DNA from: Podocnemis expansa
Lineage: Eukaryota; Chordata; Testudines; Podocnemididae
DNA: 64,000 bases
Assembly: GCA_007922195.1 (NCBI GenBank)
Contig: ML681991.1
Coordinates: 45,270,955-45,334,954, forward strand
Reading direction: 5' to 3'
The translations under genes were made by a program, and so were the position numbers. Positions within the stretch are counted from its first letter, which is position 1. Each line of letters opens with the position of its first letter. A model generated the notes under the pieces. The model had not been told where the DNA came from. It ran no database searches and worked only from the letters and a program-made list of their open reading frames with translations. Below are positions 46,560 to 57,539 of the stretch, one piece after another.

Positions 46560-46893
46560 TTACCTGTTATAATGGGAAAAGAAGCCATAGTCACAATTCA
46601 GTCCTGCTTTCACACACACACTCTAATCTGCATATTAATTCAATTTTGGCTGGTTCTCTTTGAAGTCTTGATGTCCCATTGATTTTCTTGAGGCCCATTG
46701 TTAACAAATCATCAATGGCGTGATTAGGAAGATGGAAGTGCTCAGCAACTTTTTTTTTTTTTTTTGGTGGTGTGATTTCTGATGTCAGTTTTGTGTCCAT
46801 TGATTCTTCTGCATAGGAACTGTCCTCTTTGTCCAATGTATAAGGTGCAGGGGCATTTCCGGCTCATGATGGCATAAATCAATTTAGTGGATG
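46560..46893 (-). mobile_element. Penelope-like element remnant (GIY-YIG endonuclease part)
   Basis: The minus strand reads IYAIMSRKCPCTLYIGQ and RINGHKTDIRNH. After a frame change at a T-run (46750-46766), it reads VAEHFHLPNHAIDDL and LKKINGTSRLQR. This order is characteristic of the GIY-YIG endonuclease of Penelope-like retroelements. The frame change and truncation make it a dead fragment. Confidence 0.8.
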
Positions 46894-47330
46894 AGCAGGT
46901 AAATGATCAGGCAAAAACTGTTCAAAACCAGGGACCCCAAATCCATCCTCCCCCCAACACCTCTTTACTGGGAACAAGAGTAGTAGCTTACTCCACTGAG
47001 CCCTGCACCAGATATCCCCAGCTCCTGGTCCCACAGACCTCCTAAACCTGTGAGATGATGGTTCCTTCTGCCCTGAAAGTCCCTGTGTCTGTCCCCCCAG
47101 GCTGCCATCCCCACTCCGAGAGGCCTCCCCATCAGCCCTCAGTTCCCTCGGGCCCAGCCCCTTTCCAAGCCCCTGCGATGTCCCTCTGGCTAGTCCTGGT
47201 ACCTGGCTCTGGTGTCTGTGCTGGCAGGGGCTGCAATAAATGGCTTGTAGCAGTGCCAAGATCTCGGTGTTTCCCAGGTCAGCCTCGAGCTGCTGGATGT
47301 GCTACAGGGCCCTCAGCCATGGTCTGTTGG

Positions 47331-47520
47331 GTTCCAAAGGGGCAGCCATGTTAGTCTAGTAAAGCAAAAAAAGCAAGGAGTCTTGTGGCACTTAAAGACT
47401 AACAGATTTATTTATCACATGAGCTTTTGTGGGAGAAAATCCCACTTCGTCAGATGCTTTGAAGAGGGGGAACTTACAGAATGGAATAAAAATAAATGCA
47501 GGGGCGTGCAAGACATGGGT
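47331..47520. repeat. Penelope-associated tail repeat, second copy
   Basis: Nearly the same sequence as 46193-46375 in the same orientation, including GGCAGCCATGTTAGTCTAG and GACTAACAGATTTATTTATC. Confidence 0.8.
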
Positions 47521-48189
47521 GTATTCCACACTCTGCCTGTGGGGGGTACTGAGGAGTCCAGGGCTGGGACAGCCGGAGCCAGGGACATCCAACCCCAGTC
47601 AGCTCTGCCTCCAACCCAGATCCTGCTTGCCCTCCAACCAGCCTTGCCCCAAACCCAGACACCCCTGCCCCCCAACCAGCCCTGACCCCAACCCATACAC
47701 CCTGGACAACTAACCCAGCCAGTCCCTGCCTGTCCCATTCCCGACTCATGGGTAGAAGGACTTGAAGTGAGACTCAAAGCCATAGATGTTGAAATAACAG
47801 CCCAGGGTAAACTCTGCAACAGCAAGGTCTCCCGGGGATAGACAGACAGACAAAGAGTCAATCCTTTGGGTCCAGACAGCCCAGCCTGCTCCCTCCAGAG
47901 TGGACCCGTGGGCCCATAGGGTGGCCTCGTGTCTGGCTGTACCTTGGTGCTGTCGATGCACAGATGGGAGTGGTCTCCATTGTCCATGGGACACCAAAAA
48001 TGAAGACTTCGGCCAGGCTCTGGGTCAGCACCATCTTAGGCTTTCTGGGCACCAGAGTCACCATCACAGCTGGGTCACTTTTCAGGGAGCCTGCAGGGAG
48101 ATGAGCCAGCTCCCATATGGAGTGGGCATGGGATTGAGACCCTGTGAGAGCTGAATTCCAGTGACCCTCCACCAAACCTCCATACCTGG

Positions 48190-49240
48190 CCAATTTGTTG
48201 CAACTTACTACAGTAAAGACACAGAGATGAACATGATATGGTAGCAAAGCATCAACATGGGTTTTGCAAGGGAAAATCATACCTCACCAAGCTACTAGAA
48301 TTCTTGGGGGGGGGTCAATAAGCATGTGGTAAAGAGTGATCCAACAGATATAGAGTATGTCCACACAGGCTTCTTATTTCGAAACAACAGAGGTTCTTTC
48401 GAAATAAGAAGCGGCATGTCCACACGACATACTGTTATTTCGAAACAATGGGACCTGTTATTTCAAAACCATTAAACCTCGCATCTAATCAAAATAGCCG
48501 TTGTTTCAAAATGGTTGTTTCGAAACAACGGCGTTCGGACACGTTGTTTCGAAACAACACCATTGTTTTGAAACAACATGTCCGAACGGCCTTGTTTCGA
48601 AATAACCATTTCGAAACAAGGGCTATTTCGAAAGCAGGCTTTCCCTTAATTCGAATTAACAAACTGTTAATTTGAATTAATGTATTTCAAAATAAACACT
48701 TTATTTGAAATAACTCATTTTTAAATGGGTTATTTTGAAATAATGATGTATGTGTGGACATGGCCATAGTGTATTCAGATTTTTAGAAAGCATTTGAGAA
48801 GGTCCCTCACCAAAGACTCTTAAGCAAAATAAGTTGTCGTGGCATAAGAGGGAAGGTCTTCTCCTGGGTCAGCAAGTCATTGCTTAAAAGGCAGGTAACA
48901 AAGGATAAGAACCACAGGTGTTTTCAGAATGCAAAGAAGTAAATAGTGGAGTCCTTCGGGGGCCAGACTGGGACCAGTACTGTTCAACATATTCATAAAC
49001 TAGCTGGAAAAAGGTATAAACATTTGAGGTGGCAAAATTTGCAGATGATACAAAACTGCTCCAGATAGTTAAGACTAAAGCAGACTGTGAAGCATTACAT
49101 AGGGATCTCACAAAACTGGGTGAGACGGCAGCAAAATGGCAGATGAAAATCAATGGTGATAAATGCGAAGTCATGCACATCAAAAAACAGAATCCCAGCT
49201 ACACATATAAAATTTTGGGGTCTAAATGGGCCCCAGTATG
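48190..49240 (+). mobile_element. CR1-type LINE fragment (reverse transcriptase part)
   Basis: The plus strand encodes pieces of a CR1 reverse transcriptase: HQHGFCKGKS near 48260, then after a nested MITE VFRFLES, and FADDTKLLQIV with the catalytic FADD box near 49035, followed by KWQMKINGDKCEVMH. Stops and frameshifts make it inactive. It is cut by the MITE at 48354-48765 and ends in a short imperfect tandem duplication (about 49192-49345). Confidence 0.9.
48354..48765. mobile_element. TTTCGAAA-rich palindromic MITE inserted in CR1
   Basis: Left end AGTATGTCCACACAGGC; right end TGTGTGGACATGGCC. ATAG at 48350-48353 and 48766-48769 is a 4-bp target duplication. CR1 coding resumes cleanly after it. 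The interior has many TTTCGAAA or TTTCAAAA palindromes and TTAATTCGAATTAA. Related to 10218-11001. Confidence 0.8.
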
Positions 49241-49439
49241 GCTGTTCTTATGATCTCCCAGTCCAGTCCCAAACCAGAATCCCATCTACACATACAAAAT
49301 ATTGGGGTCTATGGACATTCTTATGATCTCCCATCCCAGCCCCCTCTGCTACACCTATTCCCCATATCTAGCTCCTAATCCTGTCCCCTGTCCCTAAACA
49401 CCCATCCCACCTCCCATCAGTCCTAGGAACCTTGTTTTC

Positions 49440-49507
49440 CTACTATGTCATCTGGTCAGACCTGGTGGCACACCTGCGTGCCATGGCACACTGGTTGGGA
49501 AACACTG
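49440..49507. mobile_element. 3' end fragment of a hAT element
   Basis: CACACTGGTTGGGAAACACTG matches the right end of the element at 54539-54751. Its left part is missing, and the next hAT element begins 8 bp further on. Confidence 0.6.
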
Positions 49508-49515
49508 CTCTAGGG

Positions 49516-49888
49516 CAGTGGTTCCCAACCTGTGGTCTGGGGACCCCCAGGGGTCCGTGGACATGTTGCAAGGGGTCTGTGGAGCCTCTCCCTACCAGGG
49601 CTGGAATCCAGATGCAGCCCTGATGCTCCCTGCCAGGGCTGCCTCTCCCCTCCCGTGGCCAGATCTTGGCAGGGGAATGGTGCCATGGCAGCTCCCCAGC
49701 AGGCGCAAGGGCAGGGGGCCACAGATCCTGCAGCTTGGCTGCCCAGTGTCACGAGCTATGATGGTGGCAGTGCTGTTTGCTGGCTGTCCCAGTGGTGCAG
49801 GCCAGATTACATGATCAGCCAGGGGGGCTGCAAAAATTTTTTTTTGTTAAAAAGGGGTCCCCAGCCTGAAAAAGGTTGGGAACCACTG
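49516..49888. mobile_element. hAT-type element (CAGTGGTTCCCAACC ends, 373 bp)
   Basis: Left end CAGTGGTTCCCAACC; right end GGTTGGGAACCACTG. Identical 8-bp flanks CTCTAGGG at 49508-49515 and 49889-49896 show a complete insertion. Confidence 0.9.
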
Positions 49889-51000
49889 CTCTAGGGGAAG
49901 CAGAGTGCAGTTCCCTTCCCCCCCCCCCCGCCAGTCTTTGCTCCTGGCAGCTGGGCCCTGTGTAATGCACCAGCAGTCCTATGTCCTGGTCCTGCAGGCG
50001 AGCCTGGTCCAGCGACCTCTGGAGGGCAACAGACACAGTCATTTCTGCATGGTTCCAGAGGGGATGAGTCCTGTTGGCTCTCGTGTTTGACTCAGTGCTC
50101 CTCCCATGGAACTGGCATGAGGGGTGACCCAGGAATACTAGTTGGTCACCCTTGGCTTAAGTGGAAAGACAAGAGGGAAAAACCTCAAAGGCCAGTGCTG
50201 GAACTTGGCTTTTCCCAGTGAAAAATGGCAAAAACATTATTTTTTTTCACTTTTGCCTAAATGTTTCTAGCTTGGGGCAAAATCTTCCTGCCTCCTCCCA
50301 CTGTCATTCATTTGGAATAAAACAACAACAACAACAACACCACCACCATCAGAGAGAGAGAGAAAGAGGAAAAGCCCAGGAACTGAAGGAAAACAAAATC
50401 CCTTGAGCTTGAGGGATTTCATCCTACAGAGAAACTGAGAAATTTCCCAGATCCACTGGTGTCATTACCCCCTGTCAGTACCCATGTCCTGCCCCACCTC
50501 AGAACTCCCCTCCCTATATGCCACCTCCCCACTGACCCTCCCAGTGGGATGGCCAGGACCCACCTACCTGGGTGATGACTTCACCTGGGCAGTGGTCTGG
50601 TCTCCGGCCATGTAGCTCAGGTGGGTGGGGGGCAGTTGGAGAGAATGCGGTTCTCTCCATGTGGACTGTTGTGCAGTGCTCAGGTTCAGGGTGCAGGGTG
50701 CAGGGCGGCTCCCCTCGGGGCATCCATGGGACCCTGTGGGTGACATCCTCCCCCCTCTACCCAGCAGAGAGAGACAGGGGGCTGAGGGCTGGGAAAGCAG
50801 CGGGAGGCTGGGGTGACTATGGAGAAGTTTGGGGGGGTGGTCACACACTCTGCGGTGGGGGCTTAAAGGACTGGAGGAGTCAATTACCATGGGGTACATA
50901 GAACTGGCCTGAGGGAGGCTGTGGGGCTTTGAGGGTCCATGTGGCTCTGTCAGGGTGAGGTAGCCAGTGGGGGCTATGGGAGTTTCAGGGCTGTGGTGTG

Positions 51001-51258
51001 TGTAAGAAAAATTATATGTAATCTCTTCTGTAGGACAGTGAGAAAGGNNNNNNNNNNGGGGGGGCCTGCTCAGAGGGGCTAGCACTTCTTTGCTGCCCTC
51101 TGATGCAGTTCCTTTTGTTATTCAGCTGAATAATAAATCCTGAACCACACCTCGTTCTCTGCTAATTTGAGTCTCAGCTGGGAACGGGCCTTCATCACTG
51201 GGGAGGATCGGTGGTCTCTCTTTCCAGGTTGAGAGCCCTGATTAATTTGTCCCCCACA
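51001..51258 (+). mobile_element. Solo LTR of an endogenous retrovirus (collapsed by a 10-N gap)
   Basis: Starts TGTAAGAAAA and ends GTCCCCCACA, flanked by TGTG at 50997-51000 and 51259-51262. An AATAAA lies near 51130. The 47 bp left of the N run and the 201 bp right of it are identical to the reverse complement of 51389-52167. About 530 bp are therefore missing at the gap. Confidence 0.85.
51048..51057. other. Assembly gap (10 N)
   Basis: A nominal-length gap inside the plus-strand solo LTR. By comparison with the neighbouring LTR, the real missing length should be about 530 bp. Confidence 0.95.
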
Positions 51259-51388
51259 TGTGCATACTGGAGGTGTTGGGGGCTGAGCCTGTAGGTCACA
51301 CCATGGAGCAAAGAGCTCTGTGGAGCACTATGGATTTCACTGTGGGGAATGTAGGGGGCACAGACGGCTCTGTAGGGGGCCTTGACCC

Positions 51389-52167
51389 TGTGGGGGACAA
51401 ATTAATCAGGGCTCTCAACCTGGAAAGAGAGACCACCGATCCTCCCCAGTGATGAAGGCCCGTTCCCAGCTGAGACTCAAATTAGCAGAGAACGAGGTGT
51501 GGTTCAGGATTTATTATTCAGCTGAATAACAAAAGGAACTGCATCAGAGGGCAGCAAAGAAGTGCTAGCCCCTCTGAGCAGGCCCCCCCAACAACTCGAG
51601 TGCAAGAGAGAGCCCCGAGGGGCAGCATCACAGCACTTTTATCCAGTACAGTATGATAATGCTATGATAATGCTTACATGATTGACAATGTTTTAGAGAC
51701 CCTTATATGGTTACATCAACATTATTAAATACATATTAATGATTAAAGAATGCATATAATTATCCCCGCCTCTGTTTACTGTTGACATTATTTGCATTAT
51801 CCTGGGCAGCCGCAGTACCTGCAAACTCATTAATTTCTGCCTAGAGATGCTGACCTTACATTCTTGTGAGGCTATGGTGCCAAGAAGGGTGAGCAGGAGA
51901 TAGGAGGTAATACTCCCTTTTCAGTTAGAACAAAGACGGACAGTCTAGCTTACATTCCTTGTCCAGATGGTCAGGAGAAAAAGCATGAGAAAGGGGAGAT
52001 AACACACTTTAACTATTAATTCTAGGCCGCTTGTTAAAGAAACTTAGATACATGACTTGCCAGAGAAACGACCCCACTACCATAGCAACCCACGGCTCCA
52101 ACGAGGCCTACACTTCAGCACCTTTCTCACTGTCCTACAGAAGAGATTACATATAATTTTTCTTACA
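51389..52167 (-). mobile_element. Solo LTR of an endogenous retrovirus, minus strand (779 bp)
   Basis: On the minus strand it starts TGTAAGAAAA and ends CCCCCACA. Plus-strand flanks ACCC at 51385-51388 and 52168-52171 form a 4-bp target duplication. No internal viral genes are present. Confidence 0.9.
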
Positions 52168-52412
52168 ACCCTCACCGTGGAGCAGGTAGCAAGGAGCAGA
52201 GGGCACTGTGGATGTCCCCCCCCTTTCACAGAATAATGATAAAGTGGGTTCAGAGGCTGCTGCTGATGGAGGTCTCATGGCCTAGGAAGTGGCTGATGCT
52301 CATCTCTGTCTTGCTACCCTGCGCGGCTCAGCTTGGTCAAGGAAGTTTGGGGATCTCCCACAGGGTTTTCCCCTCAGATGTGCTGGAAACACCCCAGCTT
52401 AGTGCTGAAGAG

Positions 52413-52675
52413 CAGTGTTCTAATTTTTCATAGGCCATGTGTGCAAAAAATTTATTTTGTGCACATTTTCGGAACCGGTGTCCAAATTTCTGCGCATTCC
52501 AGTGAATGTGACCAAATATTTGGTGAATCAGATTGTAATCCATCTCCCATTTATGAGTAGAAATTAAAAAATATTGGCACTGTTGAATTTTTTTGTGAAC
52601 GCTTTATTTTGTTGTTTGCACAATTTTCATGACCTATGTGTGTGTGCGCACGTGCGTAGCTTAGAGGGAACATAG
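52413..52675. mobile_element. hAT-type element (CAGTGTTCT / complement CTATGTTCCCTCTAA ends)
   Basis: Flanks CTGAAGAG (52405-52412) and CTGCAGAG (52676-52683) match at 7 of 8 positions. The AT-rich interior has no coding capacity. Confidence 0.75.
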
Positions 52676-52789
52676 CTGCAGAGGCCCAGCTGGTGATCAG
52701 CCAGTAGCCAGCCAGCCACTGAGAGACCTGCCCTGCCACTCCCTAGCAGGACTGTCTTCCAGTAGAAAGGCTGTAAGGTGAAAAGTTCA

Positions 52790-52900
52790 CCAAGCACCTC
52801 TCCTTCCCCATTCTTCCTGGAGAGACTTTGAACTGGGGAGACTGGTCCCAGCCGGGAAGGAGGCTGGGCTGGGTAGTTAAAAACTGGGTGCTGCAGGCAG
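52790..52900. repeat. Repeat shared in inverted orientation with 63715-63840
   Basis: GACTGGTCCCAGCCGGGAAG and GGCTGGGCTGGGTA match the complement of the stretch near 63751-63795. Family unknown. Confidence 0.6.
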
Positions 52901-53029
52901 CCAGGTGAGAAAAGCTGCTTACTTTGCAGCACTCTTAGCTGGCTAAAGTTTAGGATCTGGGTGGTGTGTTTGCCTTTTATTTCTCATGCAGCCAGGGACC
53001 TTCATGCCTGCTCTGGAAAGCCCCTAAGT

Positions 53030-53186
53030 CAGGGGTCTCAAACTCAAATCACAACAAGGGCCACACCACTGAAACCTTCTCATACAATGATATTGCACGT
53101 ATCAATGATGCTAGTGTTGTTGTGGGCCACAGGAAATAACTTTAGGGACCACATGCACCCCACAGGCCACATATTTGAGATCCCTG
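53030..53186. mobile_element. Non-autonomous hAT element (157 bp)
   Basis: Left end CAGGGGTCTCAAACTC; right end TTTGAGATCCCTG. Flanks CCCTAAGT and CCTTAAAT agree at 6 of 8 positions. Same family as 4928-5097. Confidence 0.8.
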
Positions 53187-53329
53187 CCTTAAATCTTCCT
53201 TCCCGGGCTCAATAACCCTGGACACTGGCGTGTTCACTGACAGCCACAGGCTGATACTGGATCATTAGTCTTTGAGGACACGTAGCGGGGGGGGCTGCGT
53301 GTCTTGCTGAGGGCATATTTCAGGGGAAA

Positions 53330-53817
53330 TGGGAGGGCTGTCCCTAAAGGGGTGTGGGGCCCCAGGCAAAACACCCTCTGCGGGGCCCCCGCTCACCTCC
53401 CCTGGCAGTGGGGGGTGGGGCCGGCTCGCCCGGGGAGGGGCAGGCCCCTGTGCCAGCTGTCCCATGCCGGGGAACGGGCAAGCCAGCCAAAAGGGCGTCT
53501 CGGTCCCACACTGCGGCTCCACTCACCCTCATGCATGCTGCTTTTGGCTCTGTGCTGGAGGAGTGGGAGGTAACATGGCCGGGGTGGGGGGTAGTGATCT
53601 AGGCCCTGCGCTGCCTCCCGCCTCCTTCCTGCTGCTCCAGCACAGAGCCGAGAGCAGTGCACGTGGCGGGGGGTGGGAATGGACCGGCAGTGCTGAACCG
53701 GGCTGCTGCTTTTGGCCGGCTCGCCCAGTCCCCGGGATGGGGGGGCCCCACAGGGCCCCCCAAAGCGCAGGGCCCTGGGCAGCTCCCCCACTCGCCCTAC
53801 CCTAGAGATGGCCCTGA
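53330..53817. mobile_element. Probable hAT-like GC-rich element
   Basis: The left edge AGGGCTGTCCCTAAAGG and the complement of the right edge CAGGGCCATCTCTAGGG are inverted. The body is GC-rich with no domains. Confidence 0.45.
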
Positions 53818-54538
53818 GATAGGGTGTCTCATGGGGGAAATAGGGGGCTCTATAGGCCTCAGCATGGGGGTGCAGGAGGATCTGGGGTATCTATGGGTCT
53901 CAGTGGTGGATCTGTGGGTCCCAGCCTGGGGAAAGAGCAGGGCTATAGGCCTCACCATGGGGCATGTAGCAGGGGTGAAAAAGGATCTGGGGGGGCTGTG
54001 GGTCTCAGCATGGGCAAGTGGAGGGATTAATGGGTCTCACAATAGAGCATGTAATAGGGGTCTGGCACAGTTGGCAGCAGGTAGTGGGTGGCTCCATCGG
54101 GCTCCAGCGGCAACTCACAGATGTGGCGCAGCATCAGGGCTGCCTCTGCTCCAGGGAGCAGGTTCCCCAGGGAGCAGCTGAACATGTCACTCCCACTTCC
54201 CTCCTGCTGCAGCAGGAACAAGCTCTGCCCCATGGCCAGGGCATCCCCCTACAGCTCCTGAGCCTGCAGGAGAGACCAGGTCCCCCGAGATCCCGCTCAT
54301 CCCAATATCCCTTGCCCTCCAGCTAGTGCATCCCTGTACAGCTCCTGCACTTGTGGGAGAGATGGACTCATCCTGATTCCCTCAATGCCCTGCCCCATCT
54401 TTGACCCTGGTCCCCCAACTCATGGTACTTGTTTCTTCTCGTGGAGTTGGGCCTGGAAGCAGGCTTCCCCCAGCTGGGCCTGGAAGGCATAGACAGGTGC
54501 CTCAGCATCCAAGGGGAACATGAACACAGCCTCTACGG

Positions 54539-54751
54539 CAGTGCTTCCCATTACAACCTTTTCTCTGTCCTGGCACACCTTAATACGTTTAATTTTTTTG
54601 AGGCACACCACCATATAGTCACCAAATAAGTGCATGCATATTCATGAGTCAATCTGGAACTCTGAATAGTTTTTCAAAAACTTCCATGGCACAGCTGCTC
54701 AGGCCGGATGGCAGACCTGTGTGCCCTGGCACACTTGGTTGGGAAACGCTG
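54539..54751. mobile_element. hAT-type element inserted in pseudogene exon 2 (213 bp)
   Basis: Left end CAGTGCTTCCCA; right end TTGGGAAACGCTG. Flanks CTCTACGG and CACTATGG (6 of 8) are both exon 2 sequence, and homology to the intact exon at 62656 resumes on the far side. Confidence 0.85.
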
Positions 54752-55551
54752 CACTATGGGCCTGGCTCCTAGTTCCTGTAGATTAGGTTGCACCCCCCAT
54801 TAGCCACAAAGCCTTGGACTGGCACTAACACTGACCCACTGAGCAGGGGCACTGGGGAGAAGGGACGTCAGCCATGTACCCTCAGACCCCCCTACCCAGG
54901 GAACTGGGGGCACCAACCACAGCCCACCCCGATCCAACATGGGCGCTGGGGGGAGGGGGTGTCAACCATGGCATTCCCATAAATACCCAAATTTGCACTG
55001 GGGAAGGGGCTATGTCAGCCTAGGACTATTCCTCCCTCCAGGACTGCCCCCCTCCCCCCCACTCCCAGCCCTGACTCACTTGACTAGTTGGAGCTGGTAA
55101 GGAGGCTACAGTGTATTATTTTGGCTCAGGGGTGGGATATCTGTGATAGGGAAAGGATGGGGTGACATACATGATCCCATGAAAAATGACAGACACAACT
55201 TGTTCCCCATCAATGATTGCTCCTTCACCCCAGCCACTCCCCTTAGCTCAGCCAGTTCCTGCGGCAGGGAGTCCTGCAGGCTCATGGGGACTAGCGAAGG
55301 TATCAGAGCAGTGGTGCTAGCCCCCAGTGGGGAGGGGCAGGCAGGGACTCAGATTTGGCAGGGAGCTGGGTGATGGATGGAGTAATGTAGGGGAGCACAC
55401 AGCGATTCACCCATACAAAAATGGGTGGGTGGGTGGGTGGGGGGCTGATTGTCCAGTGCAGGGCGGATTGAGCCTGTCACACCATTGCCAGGATATTCAA
55501 CTGGGCCAGAAAAAACATGATCAGGGTATCATGGAATGCAGCTCCTCACCC

Positions 55552-56641
55552 CTGTAATGGATCTGTGTAACTTTCCTGTTGACTGTTGCAATGCAATTGT
55601 GTGGTTAATGCAAAATATGCCATACAAGATCTTTTTAGGAATGTTCAAAACATAATCTGCATTATTGCTATGGGATCATGTTTCCTACAGCATCATACAT
55701 GTACCTATGTACTTCACGTGCTTGGGGGGGATGAGGACAGATAATCAGAGCTGTATCCCAGGATGTAGGCAAAAGGGATGCATCACAAATGCTATGCAAA
55801 CTATCAGCTTTGGTCAGCAAGGCAAAAGTCATTTGGCCAGAGAGAAGCGGAGAGGGGGGATTTGGGGGAAGGAAATAGAAAACGCTTGGAGTGGTTTGGG
55901 TTTTTTGCCAGAGAATCTCCATGTTGAAATAACTTCCAAGAACTGTGCCTGCCCATATGGCCAGAAGAACTGGGCTGCAAAATCATCATCAGTTATCCAT
56001 GTGAGTAAGACTGGAATGGAGCACAACAGTAAACTTTAGGTTAGAATGTGACTTAGCTTTTGTTTGATAGCAGTTAACTCCTGACCAATTGATTGATTGA
56101 CTGTGCATTGATTTGCTATACACTCACTTAACATCATATTTTTACCAATAAACTAGCATTTGTTTATTATAAAGTTGTGTGAATTAGAGATAGTATGAAT
56201 GGGCGGGGACCCAACTGGGGCAAAAGCTGTTTGCATTTCAGTTTCTTTGTTAAACTGATGGGCTGGAGTTTGTTGGGAACCTTGTTCTGCACTGATTCCC
56301 CAGATCAGTGCTGCTTTTGCTACTGAGTTTATATGTTCTGTTATGCTGTGTGGGACTGTGTTGGGACCCTTGTTCTGCACTGATTCTCCAGATCAGTGTT
56401 GATTTCTGCTATTGGGTTTTTACATTCTGTTTTACTACTATTAAAAGTTCTGTATACCACACTCAGACTCACACTTGCAAGTGGGGAAACCTTACCCCTT
56501 TGGGGGGCCCAGGGAATAGTGCATGATTTCCCAGAAGACTGGGTGGGGGCTCAAGCCAGTTGATGCTGTAACATTGCTTGAAAACCCCTGGATATAGAAC
56601 CTGGCCTTTGCTCTGCCAGCTTGCCCTGGCAGAAGGGTTAC
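55552..56641 (+). mobile_element. LTR-like element, plus strand (about 1.1 kb)
   Basis: TGTAATGG at the left and GGGTTACA at the right give TG...CA ends. There is an AATAAA near 56147 and a tandem duplication of about 80 bp with the phrase TTGTTCTGCACTGATTC at 56283 and 56372. The 3' part matches 44955-45300 in reverse. No clear target duplication, so the left boundary is tentative. Confidence 0.5.
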
Positions 56642-57539
56642 AGAGAAGTTAGTCCAATAAAACCTTTCCAGACTCCTGTACCTCTTTGAGGAGTCTGATT
56701 TGTCTTATATACCCGAAGTTTCACCTCAGTTAAAAATGACTTGCTTACAGAGTCAGACATAAAAGTACTGAAGTGTCACAACCGTGGTTAGTGACAAATG
56801 GCTTCTCTCTCTTTGTTCCCATACAACCATAAAATAAATCCACTGGAATATAAATATTATACTTACATTTCAAGGTAGAGTACATAGGGCAGCATAAACA
56901 CATCCCTGGCTGTATGAAATGCACTGATTTAGCTAGTGCTTTTTATGTGGGCTGCTGTAAAATTAGATGAGCTGATGTACCCCTGGGAAGACCACTGCCT
57001 ACACTTAGGGGTGTGTGTACCCCTGGCTGAGAACTGTGGCAGTAAGAGATATCACCTTCCTCAACTCGGCTCTGACAAATATTAGCGTTGGTCCCTTGTC
57101 CACCTTGAGCTTGTCATGTCTTTCATTTTTCAAACATAATTGGAAATGAAACCACTTAGTGCAACTTTGGGTTTTTTACTTGCCGCTGTTTTTGAAATTT
57201 TTCATTCCTAACAAATGCTAACAAATGCTCCCTCTCTTCCCTCCTTCTGCTGGAGACAATTTAATGCCTCATTGGTGCTGCACAAAGCAGCTCTAACAGC
57301 AAAAGGCACAGGCTTTCTGCAAACTCAGGCAGTGTCGTTCACATTCAGGGTGCCTTATTCATTGCAGAGCTATGGGTCATGCTGGCTCTCCATTGGCCCT
57401 GTGCTGGTCGTTGCTTCCCCTGCGCATAGCCTGGGAAATCTGGAACAGGGTTGGAGGAAACCAGAACCTCTGGTGGGGAACCTGGACTGAAATCTGCTAA
57501 AAGATATGCTGCAGAACCTGTTGAACCCCGGATTCGTGA
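56642..57539. other. Intergenic, nothing recognised
   Basis: AT-richer than its neighbours, with no exon or RNA gene seen. Confidence 0.4.

Larger units (their letters stand above)
42740..55119 (-). pseudogene. VWA5A-like: VWA5A-like VIT/vWA-domain pseudogene, introns retained
   Basis: Exon remnants lie in gene order on the minus strand: 55119-55080 (start exon), 54851-54429 and 54263-54041 (VIT domain), about 50700-50565, about 50045-49960, about 48100-47940 and 47820-47745 (vWA domain start, with GCYFNIYGF), about 47320-47225 (ADLGNTEILALLQAIY), 46160-46122 (LFIFTDGRMVNT), about 44650-44490 (ISLNWDLPPSM), about 43530-43450, and about 42965-42740 (HRLAAKSLL). Keeping introns shows it arose by DNA duplication, not retroposition. 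Defects include ATG changed to ATA (55117-55119), a TAG in exon 2, a TAG in exon 3 (AQEL*GDALA), frame changes across the metal-site region, a stop before ADLGNTEIL, and a hAT element inside exon 2. Exon 3 keeps the same 223-bp length as the intact copy at 63065. The downstream C-terminal exons were not found. Confidence 0.85.

Noticed and set aside
46591..46836. Lys-rich 81-codon frame as a small protein gene
   Set aside because: The Lys run is a T-tract read in antisense; the rest is a frameshifted Penelope endonuclease.
49029..49253. Open frame with FADDT as a functional gene
   Set aside because: It is a fragment of CR1 reverse transcriptase, with stops and frameshifts upstream and a nested MITE.
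51001..52167. Inverted repeat as a single terminal-inverted-repeat DNA transposon
   Set aside because: Each arm has TG...CA ends and its own distinct 4-bp flanking duplication, which fits two separate solo LTRs.
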